Source of the DNA: Gaiella sp051003695
Lineage (GTDB): Bacteria > Actinomycetota > Thermoleophilia > Gaiellales > Gaiellaceae
NCBI GenBank assembly: GCA_051003695.1
Contig: JBPCLB010000263.1
Coordinates: 1 to 17,916, forward strand
Direction of reading: 5' to 3'
DNA length: 17,916 bases
Shown here: positions 6,720-13,113 of the stretch, in pieces
Layout: every line of letters begins with the position of its first letter
Position numbering within the stretch: position 1 is the stretch's first letter
Position numbers and translations under genes: made by a program
Notes under the pieces: generated by a model
Databases searched by the model: none
What the model was told of the DNA's origin: nothing
Seen by the model: only the letters and a program-made list of their open reading frames with translations

Positions 6720-8135
6720 CTAGCGCTGGATGACGATCAATCGTTCCTCGGTCATCTCGCGCACCGCCCAGGCCGGGCCCTCGCGTGTGTTGCCCGAGTC
6801 CTTGACGCCTCCGTAGGGCATCTGATCGGCACGGAACGTCGGTGCCTCGTTCACTGTGATGCCACCGAACTCGAGCTCGGCCGCGGCGCGCAGCGCGGTG
6901 GAGAGGCTCGACGTGAAGAGCCCTGCCTGCAGCCCGTACCGCGTTCCGTTCGCCGCCGCGATGGCGTCGTCCAGCCGGTCGTACGGCTGGAGCGTGCAGA
7001 CTGGGCCGAAGGCCTCGTCGCAGGCGAGTTTCGCGTCTGCGGCGGGTCGTTCCACAACCGTCGGTCTCAGCAGGCCATCCTCGACGACACCACCCGCGAG
7101 GATCGTCGCCCCGCCCTCGCGGGCCTCGTCGATCCAGGAGACAACGCGGTCGCGCTCGCCCGGCGAGATCAGCGGGCCAACGTCGGTGGTCTCGTCGGCA
7201 GGGTCGCCCACGACGAGCGCGTCGACCCGGGGCAGAAATGCCGCCGTGAACGACTCGTAGACGTCACGGTGCACGTAGATGCGCTGGACGGAGATGCAGC
7301 TCTGCCCCGCGAACGAGAACGCGTTCGCTGCGCACCGCGCGGCAGCGTCGTCGGTGTCCGCGTCCGCTTCGACGATCACGGGTGTCGCGTTTCCGAGCTC
7401 GAGGTTCACCCGTTTGCGCGGTGCGCGCTCGCGCAGCTTCCAGCCGACCGCGCCGGAGCCGGTGAACGTGATCAGCCGCACGCGCTCGTCTTCGACCAGG
7501 ACGTCCCCGATCTCGGACGAGGGGCCGACGACCACGTTGAGCCATCCCGGTGGCAACCCTGCCTCGTGCTCCAGCTCGGCGAGCAGCAGGGCGGAGAGCG
7601 GTGTCTGGGACGCGGGCTTGAGGACGACCGGACAACCGGCGGCGAGCGCGGGTGCGAGCTTGTGCGCGACGAGGTTGAGCGGGAAGTTGAACGGGCTGAT
7701 CGCCCCGACGATCCCGATCGGGTGCCGCACGGTGAAGGCGAGCTTTCCCTCGCCTGCCTGGGTGGCGTCCATCGGCACCATCTCGCCTGCAAGTTTCCGG
7801 GCCTCGACGGCGGCCATCGTGTACGTCGACATCGCGCGGGCGACTTCGACCCGCGCTGCCTTCAGCGGCTTGCCGGCCTCGGCCACGATCTGTCGCGCAG
7901 CCTCGTCGGCGCGACGCCCTAGGGCCCCCGCCACGCGGACGAGGATCTCGGCGCGCTTGTGCGCGGGCAGCGGCTCGGCGAGGGCTGCCGCGGAGGCATC
8001 GAGCGCGCGTCGGGTCTCGGTCGCGCCCGCCTTCGGCACGCGGCCGGCGAGCGAATCGTCGTACGGCGAGCGCACCTCGAGCCACTCACCTGTCTCGATC
8101 CACTCGCCGGCGACGAGCAGCGCCCTGTCGGTCAT
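6720..8135 (-). CDS. NAD(P)+-dependent aldehyde dehydrogenase
   Basis: A full-length ALDH-superfamily enzyme (471 residues) that oxidises an aldehyde to an acid. Seen directly: oxyanion-hole Asn150 in SPFNFPLN, cofactor-site Lys173 in VVLKPAS, the TFTGSGAVG Rossmann loop at 224-231, general-base Glu246 and nucleophile Cys280 in FAGQSCIS. The motif around the Glu is LELGN, where most relatives have LELGG. The overall look is close to archaeal/bacterial lactaldehyde, GapN-like or semialdehyde dehydrogenases; the substrate cannot be read from sequence. The ATG at 8135 has no Shine-Dalgarno, but TACAAT lies six bases upstream, supporting a leaderless start. Upstream in-frame extension runs into the divergent thiolase gene and is rejected. 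Confidence 0.93.
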   Translation of the reverse strand: MTDRALLVAGEWIETGEWLEVRSPYDDSLAGRVPKAGATETRRALDASAAALAEPLPAHKRAEILVRVAGALGRRADEAARQIVAEAGKPLKAARVEVARAMSTYTMAAVEARKLAGEMVPMDATQAGEGKLAFTVRHPIGIVGAISPFNFPLNLVAHKLAPALAAGCPVVLKPASQTPLSALLLAELEHEAGLPPGWLNVVVGPSSEIGDVLVEDERVRLITFTGSGAVGWKLRERAPRKRVNLELGNATPVIVEADADTDDAAARCAANAFSFAGQSCISVQRIYVHRDVYESFTAAFLPRVDALVVGDPADETTDVGPLISPGERDRVVSWIDEAREGGATILAGGVVEDGLLRPTVVERPAADAKLACDEAFGPVCTLQPYDRLDDAIAAANGTRYGLQAGLFTSSLSTALRAAAELEFGGITVNEAPTFRADQMPYGGVKDSGNTREGPAWAVREMTEERLIVIQR

Positions 8136-8141
8136 CTGGCG

Positions 8142-8147
8142 ATTGTA
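8142..8147 (-). promoter_or_regulatory. -10 element of the leaderless aldehyde dehydrogenase promoter
   Basis: The minus strand reads TACAAT (five of six consensus bases), and six bases separate it from the ATG at 8135. Transcription would begin at or next to the start codon. The matching -35 position falls at the edge of the palindrome at 8149-8168. Confidence 0.6.
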
Positions 8148-8148
8148 G

Positions 8149-8168
8149 GGGCCGGCTCGATCCGGCCC
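8149..8168. promoter_or_regulatory. Near-perfect 20-bp palindrome between divergent genes (probable operator)
   Basis: GGGCCGG (8149-8155) and CCGGCCC (8162-8168) are perfect arms around CTCGAT. Centred on TCGA, 18 of 20 positions are palindromic. It lies in the 54 bases between aldehyde dehydrogenase and thiolase and covers the spacer/-35 side of both candidate promoters. That is a classic position for a dimeric repressor such as a TetR-family protein. No regulator gene is adjacent. Confidence 0.55.
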
Positions 8169-8177
8169 GCAGAGTGC

Positions 8178-8183
8178 TACGGT
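8178..8183 (+). promoter_or_regulatory. -10 element of the leaderless thiolase promoter
   Basis: TACGGT fits TANNNT and is six bases before the ATG at 8190, the same geometry as the divergent dehydrogenase promoter. No Shine-Dalgarno is present before the ATG. Its -35 region would lie inside the palindrome at 8149-8168. Confidence 0.5.
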
Positions 8184-8189
8184 CGCGAG

Positions 8190-9359
8190 ATGAGTAGAGA
8201 CGCCTTCATCATCGATGCCGTCCGCACGCCGATCGGAAGGCGGAACGGCGTCCTCGCCGGAGTGCGCGCGGATGATCTCGCCGCTGCGGCGCTCAACGGC
8301 CTCGTCCAACGCGTGGATCTCGATCCGGCCGAGGTCGAGGACGTCCAAATGGGGTGCGTGACGCAGATCGGAGAGCAGGCGCTGAACGTCGGCCGGGTCG
8401 CTGCGCTCGTGGCGGGCTGGCCGGAGACGGTCGCAGCGACGACGGTCGACCGGCAGTGTGGCTCGTCGATGCAAGCGGCATTCAACGCGGCCGCCGCGAT
8501 CCAGGCTGGCCACCTCGACGTCGTCGTCGCCGCAGGGGTCGAATCGATGTCGCGCGTACCGATGGGCTCGAACCTCGGCGCCGAGGGTTGGGGCGGACTC
8601 AACGAGAAGCTCGCCGATCGCTGGCCGATCGTCCCGCAGGGAATCTCGGCCGAGGTGATCGCGAAGGAGTGGGGTCAGAGCCGCGAGCAGAACGACGCGC
8701 TCGCGCTCGAGTCGCATCGTCGCGCGCTCGCCGCGACCGATGAGGGTCGCTTCGAGCGCGAGATCGTTCCGGTCGAGGTCGGCGCGACGGGCGCGGCCGT
8801 CCTCGTCGCAGTCGACGAGAATCCGCGGCGCGACACGTCGGCCGAGAAGCTCGCGGCGCTGAAGACCGTGTTCGACGAGCACGGGGTCGTCACGGCAGGC
8901 AACGCCAGCGCGATCGTCGACGGTTCGGCGGCGATGCTCGTTGCGGGGGAGGACGCCTGCGAACGGCTCGGGCTGCAACCGCGGGCACGCTTCGTCTCGT
9001 TCGGGATCGCCGGCGTCGATCCGTACCGGATGCTGCACGGGAACCCTCCGGCCGCAGAGCGTGCGCTCGCGAAGGCGGGACTCGGCTGGGACGACATGGC
9101 CGTGATCGAGGTGAACGAGGCGTTCGCGTCGGTCGTGCTCCAGTTCCTCGCCGACACGGGGCTGCACGAGCGCTGGGAGACAGGTGACGTCAACCCGAAC
9201 GGCGGCGGCATCTCGCTCGGCCACCCGCTCGGCGCGACGGGCGCGCGGATCACCGCGACGCTCCTCGCCGAGTTGGAGCGGCGCGAGGCGCGCTACGGAC
9301 TTGCAACGATGTGCATCGGGCAAGGCCAGGCGATCGCAGCGGTCATCGAGCGGTTGTAG
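8190..9359 (+). CDS. Thiolase (acetyl-CoA acyltransferase family)
   Basis: Thiolases cleave 3-ketoacyl-CoA with CoA or, in reverse, condense acyl-CoAs. The 389-residue protein is the usual length and complete. Seen directly: nucleophile Cys90 (DRQCGSSMQAAF), the NEAFA loop (309-313), His345 in GGGISLGHPLGATGAR and the second catalytic Cys375 in MCIGQGQ. The last motif is a common variant of CIGGG. It resembles FadA/AtoB-type degradative or biosynthetic thiolases; I cannot decide which. It starts 54 bases from the divergent aldehyde dehydrogenase with shared control DNA, which suggests joint use in catabolism of an aldehyde- or acyl-CoA-yielding substrate. No other beta-oxidation gene is adjacent. 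Confidence 0.94.
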   Translation: MSRDAFIIDAVRTPIGRRNGVLAGVRADDLAAAALNGLVQRVDLDPAEVEDVQMGCVTQIGEQALNVGRVAALVAGWPETVAATTVDRQCGSSMQAAFNAAAAIQAGHLDVVVAAGVESMSRVPMGSNLGAEGWGGLNEKLADRWPIVPQGISAEVIAKEWGQSREQNDALALESHRRALAATDEGRFEREIVPVEVGATGAAVLVAVDENPRRDTSAEKLAALKTVFDEHGVVTAGNASAIVDGSAAMLVAGEDACERLGLQPRARFVSFGIAGVDPYRMLHGNPPAAERALAKAGLGWDDMAVIEVNEAFASVVLQFLADTGLHERWETGDVNPNGGGISLGHPLGATGARITATLLAELERREARYGLATMCIGQGQAIAAVIERL

Positions 9360-9385
9360 CGCCGGGTCCGCGCTCGTCGGCTGGG

Positions 9386-9583
9386 GTGAGAAGCGGCGAC
9401 ACGTTTGCGTTCTTGATCGCGGTCGGTCTTGCCGCAGCGATCTCGGCGGGCATCTTCTCGCACGCGACCAAGCACGGCAGCCGTCACGCGACGGCGTGGG
9501 GGGTGGCGGCCTTCCTCGCGGCCGGGCTTGCCGTACCCGTCTACTTCATCCGCTTTTGGCTGCGGAGGCGCCGGCGGAACTGA
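9386..9583 (+). CDS. Small two-helix membrane protein, unknown function
   Basis: A 65-residue protein with two hydrophobic segments (DTFAFLIAVGLAAAISAGIF and TAWGVAAFLAAGLAVPVYFI), a short His/Lys-rich link (SHATKHGSRHA) and a strongly basic end (RFWLRRRRRN). This predicts a hairpin with cytoplasmic C terminus. Start GTG 9386 is chosen because it precedes the first helix; the frame stays open upstream into the thiolase end, so a longer start (ATG 9311) is possible but would overlap the thiolase. No strong ribosome-binding site is seen. It is 26 bases after the thiolase stop and may be cotranscribed. I do not recognise the family. Confidence 0.55.
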   Translation: MRSGDTFAFLIAVGLAAAISAGIFSHATKHGSRHATAWGVAAFLAAGLAVPVYFIRFWLRRRRRN

Positions 9584-9668
9584 CCCGCGTTTCGCACATC
9601 GTGGGGTCGAACCCGTGGGTCTGAGCCTACCGTGCAGCTGACATGTCGCAAACGAGAGCCGGCGCCGC

Positions 9669-10616
9669 TCATGGCTCGAGGAGTTCCTTCTCGACCTCGA
9701 CGCTGACTTCCCGAGCGATCTCGACGAACGCCTTCGCCGCCGGGGTGCGATGCCGGTCGCGGTGCCAGACCACCGCGATCCGTCGGCGGGGCATCGGCGG
9801 CTCGAGCCTCAGTGCCTTGACGCGGGCGTCACCGAGAGGCACCGCCAGCAGCGGCATCAGCGCGACGCCGAAATGGGCCGCGACAAGTCCTTGCAGGGTC
9901 GTGTTGTCGTCCGACCGAAACGCATACTCGACCGCGTACCCCCGCTCGCGGAGTTGCTCGTCGATCACATCGCCGCTCGAGCACAGATTGGCTCCGATCA
10001 GCGCCAGGTCGCCGAGGTCGGCGAGCGATGCGCTGTGGCGCCGTGCGAGCGGGCTATCCGAGGGTACGAGGAGCACGTAGGGATCCGTCATCAGCTCCAC
10101 AGCCTCGAACGGGCCCTCGGCCACGGGGAGACTGCAGAACGCGAGGTCGAGCACGCCGCGCTCGACGAGCCCGTACAGCTCCGGGTCGGCAGACGGCTCG
10201 GACAGGCCAAGCTGGATTCCGGGCCACTCCGCCATGAAGCGGCGCATCACCGCCGGAAGCACTCGCGCGCCCACCGACTGATAGGTCGCGACGCGGAGCG
10301 AGCCCGTCTCACCTGCCCGCAGGGCGGTCATGTCCGCCCGAGCCGCGTCGAGCCGATTGACGATCGCCTCGGCATGACGCACCAAGAGACTGCCCGCCTC
10401 CGTCAGCGAGATCGCCCGCGGACCACCGGGTCGCTCGACGAGCCGCTCGCCGACGATCCGCTCGAGCGCGGCGATCTGCTGGCTGACCGCCGACTGCGTG
10501 TAGCCGAGCCGGTCTGCGGCCCGTCCGAAGGAACCCTCGCTCGCAACGGCGGTCAGCGCAGCGAGGTGGCGCAGCTCCACGCCTAGCCAATGATCAGATG
10601 TGGTAATGGACATCAT
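9669..10616 (-). CDS. LysR-family transcriptional regulator
   Basis: This is a standard LTTR (about 315 residues). A winged HTH occupies the first ~70 residues (ELRHLAALTAVASEGSFGRAADRLGYTQSAVSQQIAALE, then LVERPGGPRAISLTEAG), followed by the linker helix and the two-lobed co-inducer domain (LRVATYQSVGARVLP, PYVLLVPSDSPLA, LVAAHFGVALMPLLAV). LTTRs act as tetramers and usually control a divergent gene; here that is the small-membrane/GNAT-half pair 47 bases away. The start is uncertain: ATG 10616 or 10613, or GTG 10580, which would give the family-typical VELRHL beginning. On the minus strand TACTAT (10637-10642) is a plausible -10 with a short leader. The effector is unknown. It converges with the small membrane gene across an 85-base gap in which I see no clear element. 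Confidence 0.9.
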   Translation of the reverse strand: MMSITTSDHWLGVELRHLAALTAVASEGSFGRAADRLGYTQSAVSQQIAALERIVGERLVERPGGPRAISLTEAGSLLVRHAEAIVNRLDAARADMTALRAGETGSLRVATYQSVGARVLPAVMRRFMAEWPGIQLGLSEPSADPELYGLVERGVLDLAFCSLPVAEGPFEAVELMTDPYVLLVPSDSPLARRHSASLADLGDLALIGANLCSSGDVIDEQLRERGYAVEYAFRSDDNTTLQGLVAAHFGVALMPLLAVPLGDARVKALRLEPPMPRRRIAVVWHRDRHRTPAAKAFVEIAREVSVEVEKELLEP

Positions 10617-10628
10617 CAGTATGTCGAC

Positions 10629-10656
10629 TTGCTCTAATAGTAGTGATCCGTAAAGA
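10629..10656 (+). promoter_or_regulatory. Weak candidate promoter for the small-membrane/GNAT-half operon
   Basis: TTGCTC (10629-10634) and TAAAGA (10651-10656) are 16 bases apart, and seven bases separate TAAAGA from the ATG at 10664, giving a leaderless start. The region also contains the likely LysR autoregulatory site, but I could not define a convincing T-N11-A operator. Confidence 0.28.
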
Positions 10657-10663
10657 TCAGCGT

Positions 10664-10774
10664 ATGGAGATCGCAGTGATCGTCTTCCTCCTCCTCGTCG
10701 GCCCGATTGCCGTCCTCGCCGGGCGGGACTCGCGGATCGACGAGGTCGACCGGCGCCGGCGGTATCTCGGGTGA
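10664..10774 (+). CDS. 36-residue single-pass membrane protein
   Basis: This tiny gene encodes a hydrophobic helix at residues 3-19 (IAVIVFLLLVGPIAVLAG) followed by a charged tail (RDSRIDEVDRRRRYLG). It is real by context: its TGA overlaps the GTG of the next gene by four bases (GTGA at 10771-10774), the reading frame is fully used, and I know similar short membrane proteins next to GNAT-half proteins in actinobacteria (from memory, not a search). It is divergent from the LysR gene. The tail may recruit the downstream protein to the membrane, which is inference. Confidence 0.65.
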   Translation: MEIAVIVFLLLVGPIAVLAGRDSRIDEVDRRRRYLG

Positions 10775-11055
10775 CCGAGCGGCTGCCGTGCGTCGTTGCG
10801 TCCGCGGTCGGGGGGCGCGGGCCGATCTCGATCCGCCGCGCCCGCCCGGCCGACGGTCCGGCGCTCGAAAGACTCGCTGCGCTCACCGACAGGCGCTTGC
10901 CGCCCGAGCCGCTGCTCGTAGCGGAGGTCGACGGCGAGCTCCTCGCGGCATCTCCTTCGGGGGGTGGAGAGGTGCTCTCCGACCCGTTTCGTGTGACGCT
11001 CGACATCGTCGAGCTGCTGCGGCTCCGTTCGCGTCAGCTCAGCGCAGCCGCGTAA
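10771..11055 (+). CDS. Small protein resembling the N-terminal half of a GNAT acetyltransferase
   Basis: The 94-residue protein contains ISIRRARPADGPALERLAAL and LLVAEVDGELLAAS, the first strands and helices of a GNAT fold. It then ends with LSDPFRVTLDIVELLRLRSRQL, where a full enzyme would have the acetyl-CoA-binding R/QxxGxG/A motif. That motif is absent, so catalysis as a normal acetyltransferase is unlikely. It is coupled to the upstream 36-residue membrane protein by a GTGA overlap. The convergent antiporter gene ends 15 bases away. Function unknown; a membrane-tethered binding domain is one possibility. Confidence 0.7.
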   Translation: MTERLPCVVASAVGGRGPISIRRARPADGPALERLAALTDRRLPPEPLLVAEVDGELLAASPSGGGEVLSDPFRVTLDIVELLRLRSRQLSAAA

Positions 11056-11071
11056 GGGCTCGACCGCGGCT
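11046..11071 (+). terminator. Candidate terminator between convergent genes
   Basis: AGCCGCG (11046-11052) and CGCGGCT (11065-11071) form a perfect 7-bp stem with a 12-base loop spanning the TAA of the GNAT-half gene. Five bases later comes TTTT (11077-11080). It reads as a weak intrinsic terminator for the plus-strand operon and overlaps the stop region of the antiporter gene. Confidence 0.4.
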
Positions 11072-12324
11072 CAAGGTTTTCGTCGCGACGGACGGGGTCG
11101 CTCCATGCGCTCGGGGGCCTCGTCTCGATCGTCGTCGATCGGCACGCCCAACCGCTCGGCGACGGCGGGTACCGCTGTGCCTTGCACCACGACCGAGAAC
11201 AGCACGACGACGAACACGATCCCGTAGAGCTCCGCCGCATACTCGGTTCCGCCGGTGACCGCGAGCGACGCGAGCAGGATCGGGACCGCCCCCTTGAGCC
11301 CGCTCCAGACGATGAACCCGCGCTCGCCCCAGCTCAGCTCCATCGTCGCGACGAGCGGCCCGACGACGAGCGGCCTGATCACGAAGCCGAGCAGCACGGC
11401 GAGGAGGAGCCCCCGCCACCAGAGGCCCTCGTCAGCGATGAAGGCGAGGTCGATCGTCAGACCCAGCGCAACGAACGCGGCGAGCTCCCCGAGATCGGTG
11501 AGTGCGGAGTTGAAGACGCGAACCGCTCTGCGTGCGGGAAAAACCTGGTCTCCGAAGACGATCCCCGCGACGAAGACTGCGAGGAAGCCTGATCCGTGGA
11601 GCACCGCCGTCGCTCCGTAGATCGTGCCGACGACGAGGATCACGGCCAGGGGGTAGAGCGTGCGGTCCGGCAGCGCCACCCGGCGAACGACCCAGACGAG
11701 CGCGAGCGCCCCGCCGATCCCGATCGCGAGACCGACCGCCATCTCACGGAGAAACTCGCCGATCACGTCCCCGAAGGAGCCGTCGTCGCTGCCTGCGAGC
11801 TCGACCAGACCGATCATCAGCGCGATCCCGACCGGATCGTTGAAGCCCGACTCCCCCTCGAGGATCGTGCCCGAGCGCCCCTCGATCTCCTTTCCGGCGA
11901 GGACGGAAAACGTCACCGCGGGATCGGTTGGTGCGAGAGCGGCGCCGATCAGCCCGGAGATCGTCCACGACAGATCGAGGAGGACATGGGCGGCGACGGC
12001 GACGAGGCCCGCCGTGGCAAACGTGCCCACGACGCCAAGCACGACGATCGGCACGGCGGCTTGCCGGAAGCGGCGCATGCCGATCTTCGAGCCGCCCTCG
12101 AACAGGATCACGACCAGCGCGATCGTGGCGATCCGCTGGACATCCTGGAACGTGAGAATCTCCGCAACGCGTTCGGAGAGATCGCTTGCGATCGCCGCGA
12201 CCACGAGCAGCAGTCCGGCGGTGGGGATCGAGAGCCGACCCGCGACCACGCGCACCCCGATCGCGAGCGTGAGCCCCGCAGACCCGACGAGCACCAGCTT
12301 CCCGAACTCGAGGATGTCGTCCAC
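11071..12324 (-). CDS. CPA1-type cation:proton antiporter (NhaP/CvrA-like)
   Basis: A 417-residue integral membrane protein with about 12 hydrophobic segments. Seen directly: the transport-site motif ALAPTDPAVTFSVL and the following EGESGFNDPVGIALMIG, both hallmarks of the NhaP-type branch that exchanges Na+ or K+ for H+. It ends with a short charged cytoplasmic tail and lacks the TrkA_C/RCK domain present in CvrA/NhaP2, so regulation by nucleotides through that domain is not expected. The start is GTG 12324, the first start codon after an in-frame stop; there is no clear Shine-Dalgarno. A nested stem structure lies 38 bases upstream in the presumed leader. Ion selectivity cannot be read from sequence. 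Confidence 0.9.
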   Translation of the reverse strand: MDDILEFGKLVLVGSAGLTLAIGVRVVAGRLSIPTAGLLLVVAAIASDLSERVAEILTFQDVQRIATIALVVILFEGGSKIGMRRFRQAAVPIVVLGVVGTFATAGLVAVAAHVLLDLSWTISGLIGAALAPTDPAVTFSVLAGKEIEGRSGTILEGESGFNDPVGIALMIGLVELAGSDDGSFGDVIGEFLREMAVGLAIGIGGALALVWVVRRVALPDRTLYPLAVILVVGTIYGATAVLHGSGFLAVFVAGIVFGDQVFPARRAVRVFNSALTDLGELAAFVALGLTIDLAFIADEGLWWRGLLLAVLLGFVIRPLVVGPLVATMELSWGERGFIVWSGLKGAVPILLASLAVTGGTEYAAELYGIVFVVVLFSVVVQGTAVPAVAERLGVPIDDDRDEAPERMERPRPSRRKP

Positions 12325-12362
12325 GGCGTCGATCTTGCCCGTTGAGAGGCGCGACGGTGTTC

Positions 12363-12429
12363 ACGACAGGTCGCGAGGAGACGGGGATCAGTCCCGGAAG
12401 GACAGATCCGCCTCGGTTTTCTCTGTCGT
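12363..12429 (-). promoter_or_regulatory. Nested three-stem structure in the presumed antiporter leader
   Basis: Perfect arms are nested around one axis: ACGACAG/CTGTCGT (12363-12369 with 12423-12429), CGAGG/CCTCG (12374-12378 with 12411-12415), GGATC/GATCC (12385-12389 with 12405-12409). A facing A-A mismatch then leads to GTCC/GGAC (12391-12394 with 12400-12403), capped by a CGGAA loop. A competing helix GGAGACG/CGTCTCC (12377-12383 with 12434-12440) would break the second stem. On the minus strand the structure ends 38 nt before the antiporter GTG. On the plus strand stems two and three are followed by GTTTT, like a terminator. It does not match a riboswitch class I can recall; it may be a cis-regulatory RNA or a DNA operator complex. 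Confidence 0.5.
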
Positions 12430-12490
12430 TTCGCGTCTCCGTTGTGTCCGAAGGGCGATTCATTCGCTCGAGAGGCCTCGCCATTGCTGA

Positions 12491-12580
12491 ACCCACTGGA
12501 GTGTGAAGAAGGGGCGCCGGTGGGGGAAACGTGGTTTCCCCCGCGGTAGTGGGTCAGTGCCTCCCCCGCCGGCTTACACT
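12491..12580 (+). promoter_or_regulatory. Mutually exclusive helices upstream of the exported protein/two-component operon
   Basis: Fold B: ACCCACT (12491-12497) pairs with AGTGGGT (12548-12554) and encloses a tight hairpin GGGGGAAAC-GTG-GTTTCCCCC (12522-12542). Fold A: CCGGTGGGGG (12517-12526) pairs with CCCCCGCCGG (12563-12572, one G-U pair), extended by AGTGTgAAG (12500-12508) with CTTACACT (12573-12580, one bulge). Both use the same GGGGG at 12522-12526, so they exclude each other, as in attenuators. Caveat: if transcription starts from GATACT near 12633, this block is promoter DNA and not RNA. Confidence 0.4.
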
Positions 12581-12636
12581 TTCCTTACGCGGATCTCACC
12601 CTCAACGCACGCCGCGGCCCGATACTGCTGGCACGT

Positions 12637-13113
12637 ATGCGCCTTGCGCTCGTCTCCATGCTCGTTCTCTTCCTCGCCGCCTCGGTCGGGTGGGCCGCGG
12701 CGCGCCCGGCCGAGACGCTCTCGATCGAAGGAGCCCGTGGCACGATCACGCTGCGTGGCAGCGGCGTCGTGATCGGCCGGATCGAGCGCGGTGACGTGCA
12801 GATCGTCGATCTGTCGGCCCTCGACCAGTGGAGCCCGCGGATCAACGGCGTGCCGCGTGGCAAGCTCGTCTGGACACGCGGGAAGGACATCAACATCTAT
12901 GTTCCCGGCGGTCGCTACAGGATCGTCGTCAAGGGTGAAGGGATTGCGATCTCCGCACGGGGCCACGGGGTCGTGACGCTCGACGGTCGCCCGGATGCCG
13001 CGGGCGCAGCCGGCAGCTACAACGTCGGCGACGACGACGCGGTGCCGTTGCCGCACTCGACGGCGCAGATCTCGTACGGCACATTGGTCCCGGCAAAGGC
13101 TGCCGGCCAATGA
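12637..13113 (+). CDS. Exported beta-rich protein, coupled to a two-component system
   Basis: The 158-residue protein starts with a Sec signal peptide (MRLALVSMLVLFLAASVGWA, cleavage near Ala-Ala-Arg at 20-24). The mature part alternates short hydrophobic strands (TLSIEGARGTITLRGSGVVIGRIE, DINIYVPGGRYRIVVKGEG, ISARGHGVVTLDG) and ends with YNVGDDDAVPLPHSTAQISYG. This pattern suggests a small beta-sandwich or beta-helix domain; I recognise no named family. Its TGA overlaps the ATG of the response regulator by four bases (ATGA), so it is co-expressed with the signalling pair and may be its periplasmic accessory. Known accessory examples exist in other two-component systems, but this role is inference. 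No Shine-Dalgarno precedes the ATG. Confidence 0.75.
   Translation: MRLALVSMLVLFLAASVGWAAARPAETLSIEGARGTITLRGSGVVIGRIERGDVQIVDLSALDQWSPRINGVPRGKLVWTRGKDINIYVPGGRYRIVVKGEGIAISARGHGVVTLDGRPDAAGAAGSYNVGDDDAVPLPHSTAQISYGTLVPAKAAGQ

Larger units (their letters stand above)
12325..12636. other. 312-base intergenic region between divergent genes
   Basis: No credible coding frame is present. It holds two separate structured blocks (12363-12429 and 12491-12580) and, at 12621-12626, GATACT, a possible -10 ten bases before the exported-protein start. Between the blocks there is only an 8-bp GAGGCCTC palindrome (12472-12479). A convincing promoter for the antiporter was not found. Confidence 0.6.

Noticed and set aside
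8136..9323. A ~400-residue N-terminal extension of the aldehyde dehydrogenase
   Set aside because: It is antisense to the thiolase gene, and the enzyme is full length from ATG 8135 with a good promoter there.
9603..9614. GGGTTCGACCCC on the minus strand, resembling a tRNA T-arm
   Set aside because: No acceptor stem, D-arm or anticodon arm can be fitted around it; only a 3-4 bp stem with a TTCGA loop.
12325..12636. Known riboswitch classes (c-di-AMP ydaO, fluoride, c-di-GMP, cobalamin)
   Set aside because: The conserved core sequences as I remember them are not present on either strand. The structure is therefore reported as unassigned.
12503..12772. An 89-residue plus-strand frame starting MKKGRRWGKRG
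   Set aside because: It runs through the hairpin region and overlaps the exported-protein gene in another frame; Pro/Arg/Ser-rich shadow composition.
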